Shown: positions 45,667 to 58,774 of the stretch, piece by piece
Position numbering within the stretch: position 1 is the stretch's first letter
How the letters are laid out: each line of letters begins with the position of its first letter
Assembly: GCA_030737875.1 (NCBI GenBank)
Contig: CM060921.1
Location: 397,708,192-397,772,191 of the forward strand
Direction: 5' to 3'
Length of the DNA: 64,000 bases
From: Allium sativum
Taxonomy: Eukaryota > Streptophyta > Magnoliopsida > Asparagales > Amaryllidaceae
Position numbers and translations under genes: made by a program
The notes under the pieces: generated by a model
The model's database searches: none
What the model saw: only the letters and a program-made list of their open reading frames with translations
Told to the model about the DNA's origin: nothing

Positions 45667-47109
45667 ACAGATATATATTTAACAGAGATCAGTCAGTATA
45701 GAACAAAATCCAATGTCAGACACACAGTCCATTTACAAGTCCGTCTTGGGTCTGAACGAAACCGGAGGCGTCAAATTCCTCGTATATCCGTCCAATCAAC
45801 ATATACGTTCAGACGGCTACTACTTCCGTCCCTTTCTGGTAGCTACTCCGGTTAGGAACCTCAGTAGCGCCCATCCAACCGATACGAAGATCGTCGGTCT
45901 TGAATCGTCTTTGCATTTTCCAATTCGAATCGCTCGATGAATTATTTGAAATGAGGGTTAGCTCGGCCTTTTCAAATAATTCACGTCATTAGAATTTAAA
46001 TCGATTCTTTATATGGTTATATTATTCGACATCCATCTTTCAGTTATTTAATGTTATTTTCATGTCATACACATACAACCATCAAATATCAAACAATTCA
46101 AGCCCACTTGGTTTATTTGCAACCTATGTTGCTTATAATATTTTATAACGATTTTTCGCCATTTTTATTTATTTAAAAATGGCCATATTTAATTAAACGA
46201 CGTTTCAGGTCGTTTCGTGTCACTGGCGCTGTTTTTCCCTTAATTTGTTTTACACATATCGGAAAATCTAACCGTTGGATCTTCACAAATTTTGTGCCGT
46301 TGGAAAGATATCTCCAAGGCGAACCCAACGTTTGAGGTTTCGGGAAAATCCGATGGTCGGATCTTCCGCACTAGTCATTTGAAATCACGGTTTCAAAATA
46401 TGAACTGCACGGCCACGTTTCGTTTTAATTCTATTTATATTTATATAAATATAGTTCATTCAATGATTTCCATATCGTTTTCACTTCAAATATTTTTCTA
46501 ACACCCTAAAATTTTGGAAAATTTCGCCATAACCTCCCCTGCACCGGGAGCATCGGGAAATCGCAAATAGCGTTCCCGGTCCTTCTAATCTCAAAAAGAA
46601 AAAGAAAAAGCCAAGCGGCTAGCCAACAGGCTCATAAAATCATCACCCAAACAAAGCAGTAAATGTGTACCTATTTGTCGGGCACAAATTTTATTCCTCT
46701 TCTCTAGCCCCTTTGCTATAACCTGTTCAATAAATATGCAGGTACATATATATACATTTCTTATCATTTATCATCTTCTATTCAACTTCATATTTGATTT
46801 CCGTTTGGTTTAAAGACACCATTTATTCTAATGTTACATACATAGGTGCAAATCATTTCATTAGCTAATTAATGAATATTTCATCTCATATATGTTTATT
46901 TTGAACAAGTGGCTATTCTTAACACTTCACATTTCAAGGATTTATGCATACAATAAAAATGTGATTTTTATTGTAAAACAATTCATTTCAAAACACTATT
47001 CTTCTATATAGTTCAAGTTGGTGATAAAAATGGGATTTTTATCATAAAACAATTTCTTTTAAAACGAGATTATTTTACACAGTTCATATAGTCGATAAAA
47101 GGTGATTTT

Positions 47110-47840
47110 TATTATCTAACAATTTATTTCAAAATATGAATTCCATTCAACACATGAATTTCTAATCAACGAATGGATATCAATTCAACACATGAATGTT
47201 TTCTATAATTTCTATATATAGATAAAAATGTGATTTTTATATTTCAAAACGCGAATACCATTCAACACATGAATTTCTAATCAACGAATGAATATCAATT
47301 CAACACATGAAGGTTTTCTATAGTTTCTATATATAGATAAAAATGTGATTTTTATTATCAAACAATTTATTTCAAAATATGAATACCATTCAACACATGA
47401 ATTTCTAATCAACGAATGAATATCAATTCAACACATGAATGTTTTCTATAGTTTCTATATATAGATAAAAATGTGATTTTTATTATCAAACAATTTATTT
47501 CAAAATATGAATACCATTCAACACATGAATTTCTAATCAACGAATGAATATCAATTCAACACATGAATGTTTTCTATAGTTTCTATATATAGATAAAAAT
47601 GTGATTTTTATTATCAAACAATTTATTTCAAAATATGAATACCATTCAACACATGAATTTCTAATCAACGAATGAATATCAATTCAACACATGAATGTTT
47701 TCTATAGTTTCTATATATAGATAAAAATGTGATTTTTATTATCAAACAATTTATTTCAAAATATGAATACCATTCAACACATGAATTTCTAATCAACGAA
47801 TGAATATCAATTCAACACATGAATGTTTTCTATTCAATGA
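47110..47840. repeat. 127-bp tandem array in element B left LTR
   Basis: Six units, period about 127-128 bp, each with TACCATTCAACACATGAATT, AATCAACGAATG and ATAAAAATGTGATTTTTAT. The first two units are more diverged. The right LTR has six units at 57625-58345, so copy number was the same at insertion. Confidence 0.9.
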
Positions 47841-48216
47841 ATAAATATAGTTTAAGCATATGAAAATAATTCAAACACACGAATATTATTCAAAATTTCG
47901 GCAGCATAACGGCAGGGTAGTTAAACCGGCACCGTCCCTAGTACGGCTCCTCGCTCTACCTTAAAACCTCGCGGTTTTTGACAATGGGAATCATGCATCT
48001 AGTTCGCACGCAGGCGGCATGTATATATTTATTTTATTTCCACAAACTAATCCTATGTGGTTTCAACCAAATATTTTTCAACCACCAACGGGTATTTTTC
48101 AACCACAATCAATTCAATATCAACCACAAACAATCCCAAACAATCATTCGCTATCAATCAATTTTCACAACAATTTCAACCAATAAATATCGTCCATGGT
48201 TTGTGGACGAGGAGGC

Positions 48217-48218
<2 letters not shown>

Positions 48219-48258
<40 letters not shown>
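48219..48258. repeat. TA microsatellite in element B left LTR
   Basis: About 20 TA units. The counterpart at about 58729-58775 is interrupted by a TTTA variant. Peptides with YIYIYI translated here are artefacts. Confidence 0.9.
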
Positions 48259-48260
<2 letters not shown>

Positions 48261-48966
48261 CAATTCACTTTTATTTCCACACATATATATAATTATAAAA
48301 AGAAATTGAAGAGTGAGAAATCCTCACCAATAGCTATCCAATAACACGATTCTTCCTTAATAGAAATCTTCGCCTATTTCGCCTTCTTGTTGCTTTCGTT
48401 GCCTGTATTCTCTACATAGGTAAAAATCGAATTTTTACTATGTTATTCAATATATAAAGATCATATTCTAAAAACAAAGATTATATTTTTAATATTCCTA
48501 TGATGTAAAAATTATATTTTTATTACTTTAAAAATACAAAAATCATGTCTTGCTCCTTCTACCTAATAAAAATCCCGTCTTTTCTCTTTTTAAAAATATG
48601 ATCTTTATTTTTTTGCAAGTTCAAATCTTTTTCTATTAAAAGATTAAACCTTTTCTATTTCAAAGTTTAAACCCTTTTTAAACCTTAAAATAAAATCAGT
48701 TTTTACTTTCTTTTTAAATCAGTTTTCTATATTATCAAATCAGTTTTCTATATCTTCAAAAAAAATCAGTTTTTGAAACCTTAAAAAATCAGTTTTTATA
48801 TTCTATAAAAAAATCAGTTTTTATATTTTCATAAAAAAATCAGTTTTTATATTCTTTAAAAAAAATCAGTTTTCATTTCTAAAAAAAAAACAGTTTATAA
48901 ATTCTTTAGTAATTAGTTTACTGCAAAACAAAAATAAAAACAAAAATAAAATAACCCTAAATTACT

Positions 48967-49245
48967 CACCGCTGGATGCGAAGGGGAGGGAAGAAGAAGG
49001 AGCGTCGGCGGCTTCGAGGGTGGCGTTCGCTGGTGGCTCGATGGTGTCGGCGGCTTCGATTTGATTCGACTGGGGGGCGTCGCGAGCTAGGTTCGAGGGC
49101 TTCGAGGGGGCGCGGCGACTTCGAGGTGGGCGGCGATAGGTTCGTTGGCGTCGAGGTAAGAGGGGCGGCGATGTCTAGGTTAGGTTTTTTTTTTATTTCG
49201 TTTCTGGTAAATGAATCGGGGGGGGGGGGGGGCAATGAAGAAGAA
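48967..49245. other. GC-rich island with G tract in element B left LTR
   Basis: Rich in GGCGGCTTCGAGG-type words with a G run at about 49219-49232. The counterpart is at 59478-59755. It occupies the same relative place in the LTR as the island of A. Overlapping Arg/Gly- or Pro/Ser-rich frames on both strands are not supported as genes. Confidence 0.65.
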
Positions 49246-50097
49246 AAAGGGGGAAAGAAATTAAAATAACATATTTTTTTTCCTTTTATTATTTATTTAT
49301 TTAATTTTTCAAAAAGGTTGACTTTTACATACGACCTTGAAACGAGGCCTACCGCCTGTCGTCCATAGCGTTTTACCCCCATTCCGAACACAATGGGATA
49401 TTTATCGTAAGCTGATTTGATCGTTACAATCAGTTTCCATTGAATTTACATTTAAATCCTTATATTGAATTTTAAACATACATTTCAAATTACCGGGGTC
49501 ACATACTAACTAGAAAAATTCCAGAAAAATATTTTCTAGTTTTGTATTGACGATATGGTCCTAACAAATCTAGTTTCATCGAATTCTGAGACCGTTTGAA
49601 AAATGGCCAATTTCCAGTCGATTAAATTCAACAGAAACTGGTCAAACGCGTTTTCCTTTGCCACGCTCACATATTGATTCGAAAAATTATGAAATTTGAA
49701 CTCTAGCAATAGTTTGACATCCCGGACCCGACAAAAGTGGTTTCGTCGAATTCCGAGGCCATATGCAAAATATCAATTTTCCAGGCCTATATATTCTATA
49801 TACCGACTCTTCTCAAAACTCATTCGGCCATAACTTTTGATTCCCGTTATGAAACTTCGATTTTTTAGATTCGTTAGAAAGGTATTGACTAACAGATTTA
49901 AATATTTTTGGTCTCACTAAAATCCGTTATATTTTCCATCCTGAACCGTCAGACTTAGTTTGTATTCAAAATTTCAAACGGCCATATTATACACAATTCT
50001 ATATTTTATGGAAATAGGCTATTTTAATCATTCAAATTTCTTGTTAATAACCTAATTTAAAAATTTTAAACTGGTTCACATTTTCCGGATTATTACA

Positions 50098-50113
50098 ATC
50101 TGCCCCACTTAAA
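50098..50113 (-). other. Polypurine tract of element B
   Basis: The minus strand reads AAGTGGGGCAGAT directly before TGTAATAATCC. Confidence 0.85.
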
Positions 50114-50198
50114 ACTTTTCGTCCTCGAAAAGGAAATAATAGTTAAGCAGGAAATACAATGTAAATGCAAAGTATTGTAAAGGTACCTTGCACCGGAG

Positions 50199-53180
50199 TT
50201 AGTCAGAGATGTCTACTCTGCATTTGGGATAGGCTTGTTTAATGTTTTCCTCAGTTTCCCAAGTACAGTCTCTAGGATCACTACTCCACTGCACTTTGAC
50301 TAAATGGATCTTTTTCCTCCTTAGCTCTCTGGTTTCTTTGCCAACTATCTTTAATGGATCTCTTTTTAGTGCTAATTCTGGAGTTATGTCAATATCCTAT
50401 TGTGCTGCTTCTTCCACAACAAGATCTGGATCATGAACATTTTTTCTGAGTTGAGATACGTGGAACACATCATGTATACCAGGCAACCAATTAGGTAATA
50501 ATACCCTATATGCAAGAGTTCCAATCCGTTCAAGTATAGGAAAGGGACCAATAAATCTCGGTGCCAACTTCCCAGTCTTGCCAAATCTGATTACTCCTCG
50601 CATTGGAGAAACTCTTAAATAAACATAATCGCCAACGGAAAACGATATATCCCTTCTTCTCGCATCAGCATAACTTTTCTGCCGGCTCTGTGCGGTTTTT
50701 AATCGCTTCTTAATGGAATCGACTTTATCCGATGCTTCTTGAATCATATCGGGCCCTAACACCAGTCTATTGCCAGGTTCTACCCAACATGCGGGAGATC
50801 TGCACGGTCTACCGTATAGTGCTTCAAATGGGGACATTCCCAAACTTGCTTGATAGCTATTGTTGTAAGAGAATTCTGCTAAATGTAAATGATCTTCCCA
50901 TGAGCCTCCAAAATCAATAACGCAAGCCCGCAGCAAATCTTCCAAAATTCTATTCACCCGCTCAGTTTGGCCGTCTGTCTGAGGGTGATAAGCGGTGCTT
51001 AGATTTAATTTGGTCCCCAATTCTTCTTAGAATGCTTCCCAGAATTTGCTAGTGAACAGGGGATCTCTATCGCTGACTATATTGAGCGGTACTCCATGAA
51101 GTTTAACAATTTCTTTGAAGTAAATCTGTGCTAGACCTTGAGTCGTTCTGTTGGATCGGACAGGTATAAAGTGGGCAGTCTTCGTGAAGCGATCTACGAT
51201 TACCCATATACTGTCGTTTCCTTTTCTAGTACGAGGCAAGCCATCGATAAAATCCATCGAGATTTGTTCCCACTTCCAACCTGGAATTTCTAATGGTTGT
51301 AATAATCCAGCCAATTTCTGCTGATCACTCTAGACTAGTTGGCAAGTGGAGCATCTGCTAACATATAATGAGATAGCTCTCTTCATTGACCTCCACCAGA
51401 ATGTGCGTTTGATATCGTTATACATTTTGCTTACACCGGGATGGATACTTAATTTGGATTTGTGGCATTCATCAAGTATTTCTCTCCTGAGCTCGGGAAG
51501 GTTTGGGATGCAGATTCTACCCTTTAATCTTAGAACTCCCTTGTCATCGAGTCTAAAACTTGTGGATTCACCTCCTTTGACTCTTTGACTGATTCTTTGA
51601 ATAAATTCATCGTCTTTCTGAAGAGTCGAGATCCTGTCTATTAATGAAGACGTGATGACAAAACTGGCGATGATTTCATTCTTTCTGCTGAGCGCATCTG
51701 CTACAACATTGGCTTTCCCTGGAGTGTATATAATTTCAAAATCGTATGCTGCAAGGAATTCTAACCAACGCTGTTGTGTCAAGTTTAAATCTTTCTGGGT
51801 GAACAGATATTTCAGGGATTGATGATCGGTGTATAGTTCGAATTTCTCGCCTAATAAATAATGCCTCCAGATTCTTAAAGCGAACACGATAGCTAATAAC
51901 TCAAGATCATGAGTAGCATAGTTTCTTTCATGCAGCTTTAGTTGATGGCTGGCATAAGCGATCACTTGGCCTTTTTGCATTAACACTGCTCCTAGCCCTC
52001 TAATAGAAGCATCTGTCCATACTGTCAAGTCTTGGTTACCTTCTATTATTGTCAATACCGGAGCGGTTGTCAACTTCAGTTTCAGCTCCTGGAAAGCTTC
52101 TTCACATTCGGGAGTCCATTTGAATTTCTCATGCTTCTTTGTAAGCTTTGTCAGTACTCCTGATATCTTTGAAAAATCCTGAACGAATTTCCGATAGTAA
52201 CTAGCTAATCCAAGGAAACTTCGAACTTCTGTGGGCGTAGTAGGTTGTTTCCAGTTCTGAATCGCTGTAATTTTGCTTGGGTCTACAGCAATTCCTTCCT
52301 TTGACACAACGTGGCCAAGGAATTTAACTTCATTCTGCCAGAAGACACACTTAGAAAATTTAGCTTTCAAGACATTTCTTCTCAGAATTTTCAGCACTTG
52401 TTCTAAATGTTTTGCATGTTCTTCTTCCGACTTAGAGTAGATTAGAATGTCATCGATAAAGACTAGAACAAATTTATTCAACACACCACGGAACACTCTG
52501 TTCATAAGATCAACGAAGTATGCCGGAGCGTTGCACAAACCGAACGGCATTACTACCCATTCGTAGAATAAATCGGGACCCCTGAAGGCTGTCAAAGGAA
52601 CACAGTCTTCGGCTATACGCAATTGGTGGAAACCTGTAGCTAGGTCCATTCTGGAGAATACGGTTGCTCCATTTAATTGATCTAACAGATCGTCTATTCG
52701 GGGCAAAGGATATTTGTTCTTCAGTGTTTGTTTGTTGAGATCCCGGTAATCAACGCAAAGTCTTAGAGTACCGTCTGATTTAGGGACAAATACTACTGCG
52801 GCTCCCCATGCTGAAAAGCTTGGTCTGATCAGACTTTTCCAAAGTAATTCTCGGGTTTGACTACTTAGCTCTTCTTTTTCTTTCGGGGCCATTCTTCTTA
52901 TTGGATGGACTACTGGTCGGGCATTCGGAATTAGATCAATTCTAAATTCAATTTCTCTTTGCGGCGGTAAGTTCTCTACTTCTTCAAACACATCCGCATA
53001 ATTTTTCACGACCGGTATCTTTTCTATTGAAGGGGGAGTAATTTCTAAAGAAGACCAAAATTCGGTTCTATTAATTTTTGAGCCATGGCATGGTATATAT
53101 ATAGGTCCAAGCTTCGTTTCGACTTTAACGATTCTTTCGGCACATCTAACTTCGGCCTTATATTTGGTTAACCATTCCAA
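50199..53180 (-). pseudogene. pol: Element B pol: reverse transcriptase, RNase H, integrase, chromodomain, with three nonsense codons
   Basis: The first open stretch (53180-51330, 616 residues) holds RT (VDYRDLNK about 143-150, [11 protein letters not shown] about 176-186, FIDDILIYS 241-249), RNase H (WTDAS from about 388, with ELLAI and YTDHQS further on) and the integrase zinc finger (His 573 and 580, Cys 610 and 613). TAG at 51330-51332 separates it from the integrase core (51314-51030: MDFIDGLPRT and VSDRDPLF). TAA at 51027-51029 comes before the segment with HPQTDGQTERVNR, whose Glu completes the D,D,E triad. TAG at 50397-50399 cuts off a final part of about 65 residues reading VKVQWSS...CTWETEEN, a chromodomain of the chromovirus type. 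All segments stay in one frame from RT onward. The enzyme copies RNA to DNA and integrates it; this copy should not make a full polyprotein without readthrough. Confidence 0.93.
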
Positions 53181-53217
53181 CCGAGAATAACATCGAATTC
53201 TGATAAATCCATGACAA

Positions 53218-54429
53218 TTAAGTGGATGGGAAATTGTAACATGAATAAGAGATAGGCACTCTGCAGTATAAACTGAGACTAACAGAACCTCCTATCGGGT
53301 TTTGAACTTTAATCGGTTCCTTTAGAATTCTTTGTTTCAATTTTAACTTGTGTACAATTTTACCAGAAATAAAGCTACGTGATGCACCAGTATCAAAAAG
53401 TACAGAAACAGGAATATTTTTGATTGTAAGGGTACCTCCCAAGACATCGGGTTTACCTGATCCATCGGTGGTAGCTGGCGGGGTATTCCCGTCATAGACA
53501 TGGGCCACTTGTGCGCTCTTCTTCAAAGGACAATTCTTGCTATAGTGCCCCTTCTTGTGGCAATTGTAGCATTCAGCTGAGTCACTGGCCCTTGGCTTCT
53601 TTGGGGCTTTGCATACATTAGAGAAATGACCGGGTTTCCCGCAATTGTAGCAGTTTCCTTTCGGGATCTTTGCGGGTTTTTGAGTAGCGGCCGCGGTAAT
53701 GCTAGATTCGGGTTGGTCAGTTGAGGTCTTGCGCTTATTCCCTGCTTGGCTCTTAGCGCGGTCTTGGCTAGCATGCCTCTCATCCATGTCCTCATAGTTG
53801 CAAGCCATCTCTACGAGTTCTGTAAAAGAGAGTTTGATGTTGCTCATAGCTCTATCATGGTATTTGCGCTTCAGCCCAAAAATGAATCTCTTATTCTTCG
53901 CTTTGTCGGTCAAAACCAACTCTGGAGCATAGCGCGATAGCTGAGTGAACTTATTCAGATAGTCTTGAATAGAGAGGTCTCCCTGTTGGAGATTAGCAAA
54001 TTGCTCCCGCATCCTCTCAAGAGCTTGTTCTGGCACAAACTTCTCATTGAATAAAGTCTTGAACTGCTCCCAAGTTCGGATAGTACCAGCTGCATCTCCA
54101 GAAGTAATGGCATCCCACCACAGCTCTGCCTCTTCCTGAATGAGCCAAATGCCAAGTCGGGCTTTGTTGTTAGTTCCCATGCCCATACCTTCGAAGATTT
54201 TCTCACAGGTTTTCAGCCAAGCTATAGCTTCGGTCACTGTGCCAGTGCCTGTAAAAGGTTTCCCTCCAAGATTTCTGTACCTCTTTGCTACTTTATCCAA
54301 CTCAAAGTCTTCTGGTGCTGGTGGCTGAATAATAGGGATCTCTACAGCTACGGGGATATTCCCCCGTCCTCCTGCTGCATCTCCTCGGCCTCCACGGCCT
54401 CCTCTAGCTGCTGCTGCTCGTGTAGCCAT
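53218..54429 (-). CDS. gag: Element B gag and protease region, 403 codons, frameshifted from pol
   Basis: The start ATG at 54429 lies about 250 bp after the primer-binding site and opens a basic Arg/Gly-rich N terminus ([11 protein letters not shown]). The retrotransposon capsid domain follows ([44 protein letters not shown]), then two CCHC knuckles ([14 protein letters not shown] about 260-273 and [14 protein letters not shown] about 287-300) that bind RNA. The aspartic protease motif FDTGASRSF is at about 345-353. The frame stops at 53218 in the middle of the protease, whereas protease-like sequence resumes in other frames up to the RT start. At least one small deletion therefore separates gag-protease from RT. 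Gag itself appears intact and could form particles usable by non-autonomous relatives such as A (inference). Confidence 0.9.
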   Translation of the reverse strand: MATRAAAARGGRGGRGDAAGGRGNIPVAVEIPIIQPPAPEDFELDKVAKRYRNLGGKPFTGTGTVTEAIAWLKTCEKIFEGMGMGTNNKARLGIWLIQEEAELWWDAITSGDAAGTIRTWEQFKTLFNEKFVPEQALERMREQFANLQQGDLSIQDYLNKFTQLSRYAPELVLTDKAKNKRFIFGLKRKYHDRAMSNIKLSFTELVEMACNYEDMDERHASQDRAKSQAGNKRKTSTDQPESSITAAATQKPAKIPKGNCYNCGKPGHFSNVCKAPKKPRASDSAECYNCHKKGHYSKNCPLKKSAQVAHVYDGNTPPATTDGSGKPDVLGGTLTIKNIPVSVLFDTGASRSFISGKIVHKLKLKQRILKEPIKVQNPIGGSVSLSLYCRVPISYSCYNFPST

Positions 54430-54676
54430 CTAAGAGAACTGTATAAGCAAGAAAAGAGTCAAGCTCACAGATTTGATAATTTTCATAAATGATAAAGCAA
54501 GGAAATACAAGGAAAGATAATGATGATGTACTGATCAAATTGCTTTGCTAATCTGCTTAGCTCATTCTAGGACATTGCTAATCCTATCTCTAATGAGCTA
54601 CTCGCATTAGAACACTACTGATTCTATTCTGACGAGGTGTTTAATGTGTTAGATCCCGGAACTAAGGTTAACCAAA
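54430..54676 (-). other. Element B 5' leader between primer-binding site and gag
   Basis: About 250 bp, non-coding. It is clearly related to element A at 8330-8506 (shared CTAATCCTATCTCTAA and GTGTT-type words), evidence that A derives its leader, and possibly its packaging signal, from a B-like element. Confidence 0.7.
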
Positions 54677-54688
54677 GCTCTGATACCA
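54677..54688 (-). other. Primer-binding site of element B (initiator tRNA-Met type)
   Basis: GCTCTGATACCA on plus equals TGGTATCAGAGC on minus, two bases from the LTR end at 54691. Confidence 0.93.
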
Positions 54689-54690
54689 AC

Positions 54691-57600
54691 TGTGACGATC
54701 CCAAAATCCGAGGGGCGGTATTAAGGATAATCATTAGGAAATAACACATTAATCATTATAGCAGAGTACAGATAATAGCAGAAACAATAAATAAAATAAT
54801 TTTTTTACATGGATATGACAGCGGCATCACAACATGTAGGAATATCAGAATAGCATAACGTGGGATATACTTAGTAAAAAGAAAGGGAAGTGTTCAGTCA
54901 TCATCGCCATAGGCGGAATACATACATGCAGTGACATAATAAGAGTATCAGTCTACATCGCCGAAGGCGGAATACATATACATATAGTGAGAAATACGGA
55001 AAGTAAATCAGTCTGCATCGCCAGTGGCAGGATCATAACATAAATACAGGAATGGCGGAAAATATCTAAGTCATCTCTATGAAGTCAGCCTCGCCATGAG
55101 CCAAAAGTGCATGCTATGCAGCAGTGCAGAACCAAAAACCACCTGTCACCTGTGTACTAGGCTGCCCGTGTGAAAATAAGGGCACCCGCGTTTGCAAAGT
55201 GAAACAAACAACGAGTCAGTCATGGGGACTAGTATGTGGAATCTATTTAACAGTTAGACAACAGTAATAGCAAATCATAGGACCACGCCACTTTCGCGGA
55301 ACGGGTTCACTCCAGTGATTGCTAGTGCATTTAAAACAAGGTAAATTCTTTTAAAACAACGCAATGCTTTTAGAGAGAATGAAGCTATTATAAGACTCAG
55401 GTCCCATCACACAATGCAACGCAAGCCGGAGGATATAGTTTTACCTTATAATAGCCAAATATGCTTGATACGTATAAAGCGAAATCATTTGATATTATTA
55501 CTAGTGCTTATATGTTTCAAAAACGAATAGCATCATAAATATCAATCATAGACGGCATAGCTACCATATACTATGTCACCATACTAGTACTACAATCAAG
55601 TCCGTTATTTCGTATTGGAAATTGGATTTCCATCATGAGTCGAGGCAAGGGGCAAGCTCCTCTCCGCTTCGAGACACTCTAGCAAATGCCTCAGGATTAC
55701 GCACACTGGGTAACCCCTGGATGCTTCAGGGCCGGTCCTCACTTACGTTAGAGGATTAATTATGCCTGAACACACGTTTCCCGGTCCTTACAGACCTCTA
55801 ATCGAGGCGACTCGCATTCCAACAACCACAAAGGTGAAAAGTAGATATATATGTCAGGGCTAGTAAGTCACTGACACCACCATAGCTAGAAAGAAACGTC
55901 GTGCTCTCCCTGCAGTCCGTATCCCGTTTTTAACTCATACCGGGGTGTGAGGTTCGCGAATCTACGAAATACACAAAGCTAGGCCACGTAAGCCTTGCTT
56001 TGATCATCATCCACAAGACTTTGCTTTTCAACAGAAGCCTTGATCATAGCATCTTGGCATGGCACATATGCAGTCCACTCCATACGATTGATTTCCATCG
56101 ATATATAACCTCTGAGCTCGTACGTCTCAGAGAAGGGCGTTAAGCAAAAGAATAAATTCTCCGCCGCCAAACAGATATATATTTAACAGAGATCAGTCAG
56201 TATAGAACAAAATCCAATGTCAGACACACAGTCCATTTACAAGTCCGTCCTGGGTCTGAACGAAACCGGAGGCGTCAAATTCCTCGTATATCCGTCCAAT
56301 CAACATATACGTTCAGACGGCTACTACTTCCGTCCCTTTCCGGTAGCTACTCCGGTTAGGAACCTCAGTAGCGCCCATCCAACCGATACGAAGATCGTCG
56401 GTCTTGAATCGTCTTTGCATTTTCCAATTCGAATCGCTCGATGAATTATTTGAAATGAGGGTTAGCTCGGCCTTTTCAAATAATTCACGTCATTAGAATT
56501 TAAATCGATTCTTTATATGGTTATATTATTCGACATCCATCTTTTAGTTATTTAATGTTATTTTCATGTCATACACATACAACCATCAAATATCAAACAA
56601 TTCAAGCCCACTTGGTTTATTTGCAACCTATGTTGCTTATAATATTTTATAACGATTTTTCGCCATTTTTATTTATTTAAAAATGGCCATATTTAATTAA
56701 ACGACGTTTCAGGTCGTTTCGTGTCACTGGCGCTGTTTTTCCCTTAATTTGTTTTACACATATCGGAAAATCTAACCGTTGGATCTTCACAAATTTTGTG
56801 CCGTTGGAAAGATATCTCCAAGGCGAACCCAACGGTTGAGGTTTCGGGAAAATCCGATGGTCGAATCTTCCGCACTAGTCATTTGAAATCACGGTTTCAA
56901 AATATGAACTGCACGGTCACGTTTCGTTTTAATTCTATTTATATTTATATATTTATATAAATATAGTTCATTCAATGATTTCCATATCGTTTTCACTTCA
57001 AATATTTTTCTAACACCCTAAAATTTTGGAAAATTTCGCCATAACCTCCCCTGCACCGGGAGCATCGGGAAATCGCAAATAGCGTTCCCGGTCCTTCTAA
57101 TCTCAAAAAGAAAAAGAAAAAGCCAAGCGGCTAGCCAACAGGCTCATAAAATCATCACCCAAACAAAGCAGTAAATGTGTACCTATTTGTCGGGCACAAA
57201 TTTTATTCCTCTTCTCTAGCCCCTTTGCTATAACCTATTCAATAAATATGCAGGTACATATATATACAGTTCTTATCATTTATCATCTTCTATTCAACTT
57301 CATATTTGATTTCCGTTTGGTTTAAAGACACCATTTATTCTAATGTTACATACATAGGTGCAAATCATTTCATTAGCTAATTAATGAATATTTCATCTCA
57401 TATATGTTTATTTTGAACAAGTGGCTATTCTTAACACTTCACATTTCAAGGATTTATGCATACAATAAAAATGTGATTTTTATTGTAAAACAATTCATTT
57501 CAAAACACTATTCTTCTATATAGTTCAAGTTGGTGATAAAAATGGGATTTTTATCATAAAACAATTTCTTTTAAAACGAGATTATTTTACACAGTTCATA

Positions 57601-58727
57601 TAGTCGATAAAAGGTGATTTTTATTATCTAACAATTTATTTCAAAATATGAATTCCATTCAACACATGAATTTCTAATCAACGAATGGATATCAATTCAA
57701 CACATGAATGTTTTCTATAATTTCTATATATAGATAAAAATGTGATTTTTATATTTCAAAACGCGAATACCATTCAACACATGAATTTCTAATCAACGAA
57801 TGAATATCAATTCAACACATGAAGGTTTTCTATAGTTTCTATATATAGATAAAATGTGATTTTTATTATCAAACAATTTATTTCAAAATATGAATACCAT
57901 TCAACACATGAATTTCTAATCAACGAATGAATATCAATTCAACACATGAATGTTTTCTATAGTTTCTATATATAGATAAAAATATGATTTTTATTATCAA
58001 ACAATTTATTTCAAAATATGAATACCATTCAACACATGAATTTCTAATCAACGAATGAATATCAATTCAACACATGAATGTTTTCTATAGTTTCTATATA
58101 TAGATAAAAATGTGATTTTTATTATCAAACAATTTATTTCAAAATATGAATACCATTCAACACATGAATTTCTAATCAACGAATGAATATCAATTCAACA
58201 CATGAATGTTTTCTATAGTTTCTATATATAGATAAAAATGTGATTTTTATTATCAAACAATTTATTTCAAAATATGAATACCATTCAACACATGAATTTC
58301 TAATCAACGAATGAATATCAATTCAACACATGAATGTTTTCTATTCAATGAATAAATATAGTTTAAGCATATGAAAATAATTCAAACACACGAATATTAT
58401 TCAAAATTTCGGCAGCATAACGGCAGGGTAGTTAAACCGGCACCGTCCCTACTACGGCTCCTCGCTCTACCTTAAAACCTCGCGGTTTTTGACAATGGGA
58501 ATCATGCATCTAGTTCGCACGCAGGCGGCATGTATATATTTATTTTATTTCCACAAACTAATCCTATGTGGTTTCAACCAAATATTTTTCAACCACCAAC
58601 GGGTATTTTTTAACCACAATCAATTCAATATTAACCACAAACAATCCCAAACAATCATTCGCTATCAATCAATTTTCACAACAATTTCAACCAATAAATA
58701 TCGTCCATGGTTTGTGGACGAGGGGGC

Positions 58728-58774
<47 letters not shown>

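Larger units (their letters stand above)
44187..50097 (-). repeat. Element B 3' LTR (left copy)
   Basis: The minus strand reads TGTAATAATCCGG to GGGATCGTCACA. U3 has two conserved motifs (about 49725-49760 and 49553-49590), then a GC-rich island with a long G run (48967-49245), CAGTTTTTAT-type repeats (48690-48900), a TA microsatellite (about 48219-48258), a 127-bp tandem array (47110-47840), a block shared with A's interior (46500-46810), a 45100-45960 segment conserved only in B, and the 3' module with hairpin CCGC-GAAA-GTGG (44784-44795). Confidence 0.92.

Noticed and set aside
47978..48292. 104-codon frame ending in a long YIYIYI run, with a 111-codon counterpart at 58489-58824
   Set aside because: The tail is the TA microsatellite, and the frame differs between the LTR copies.
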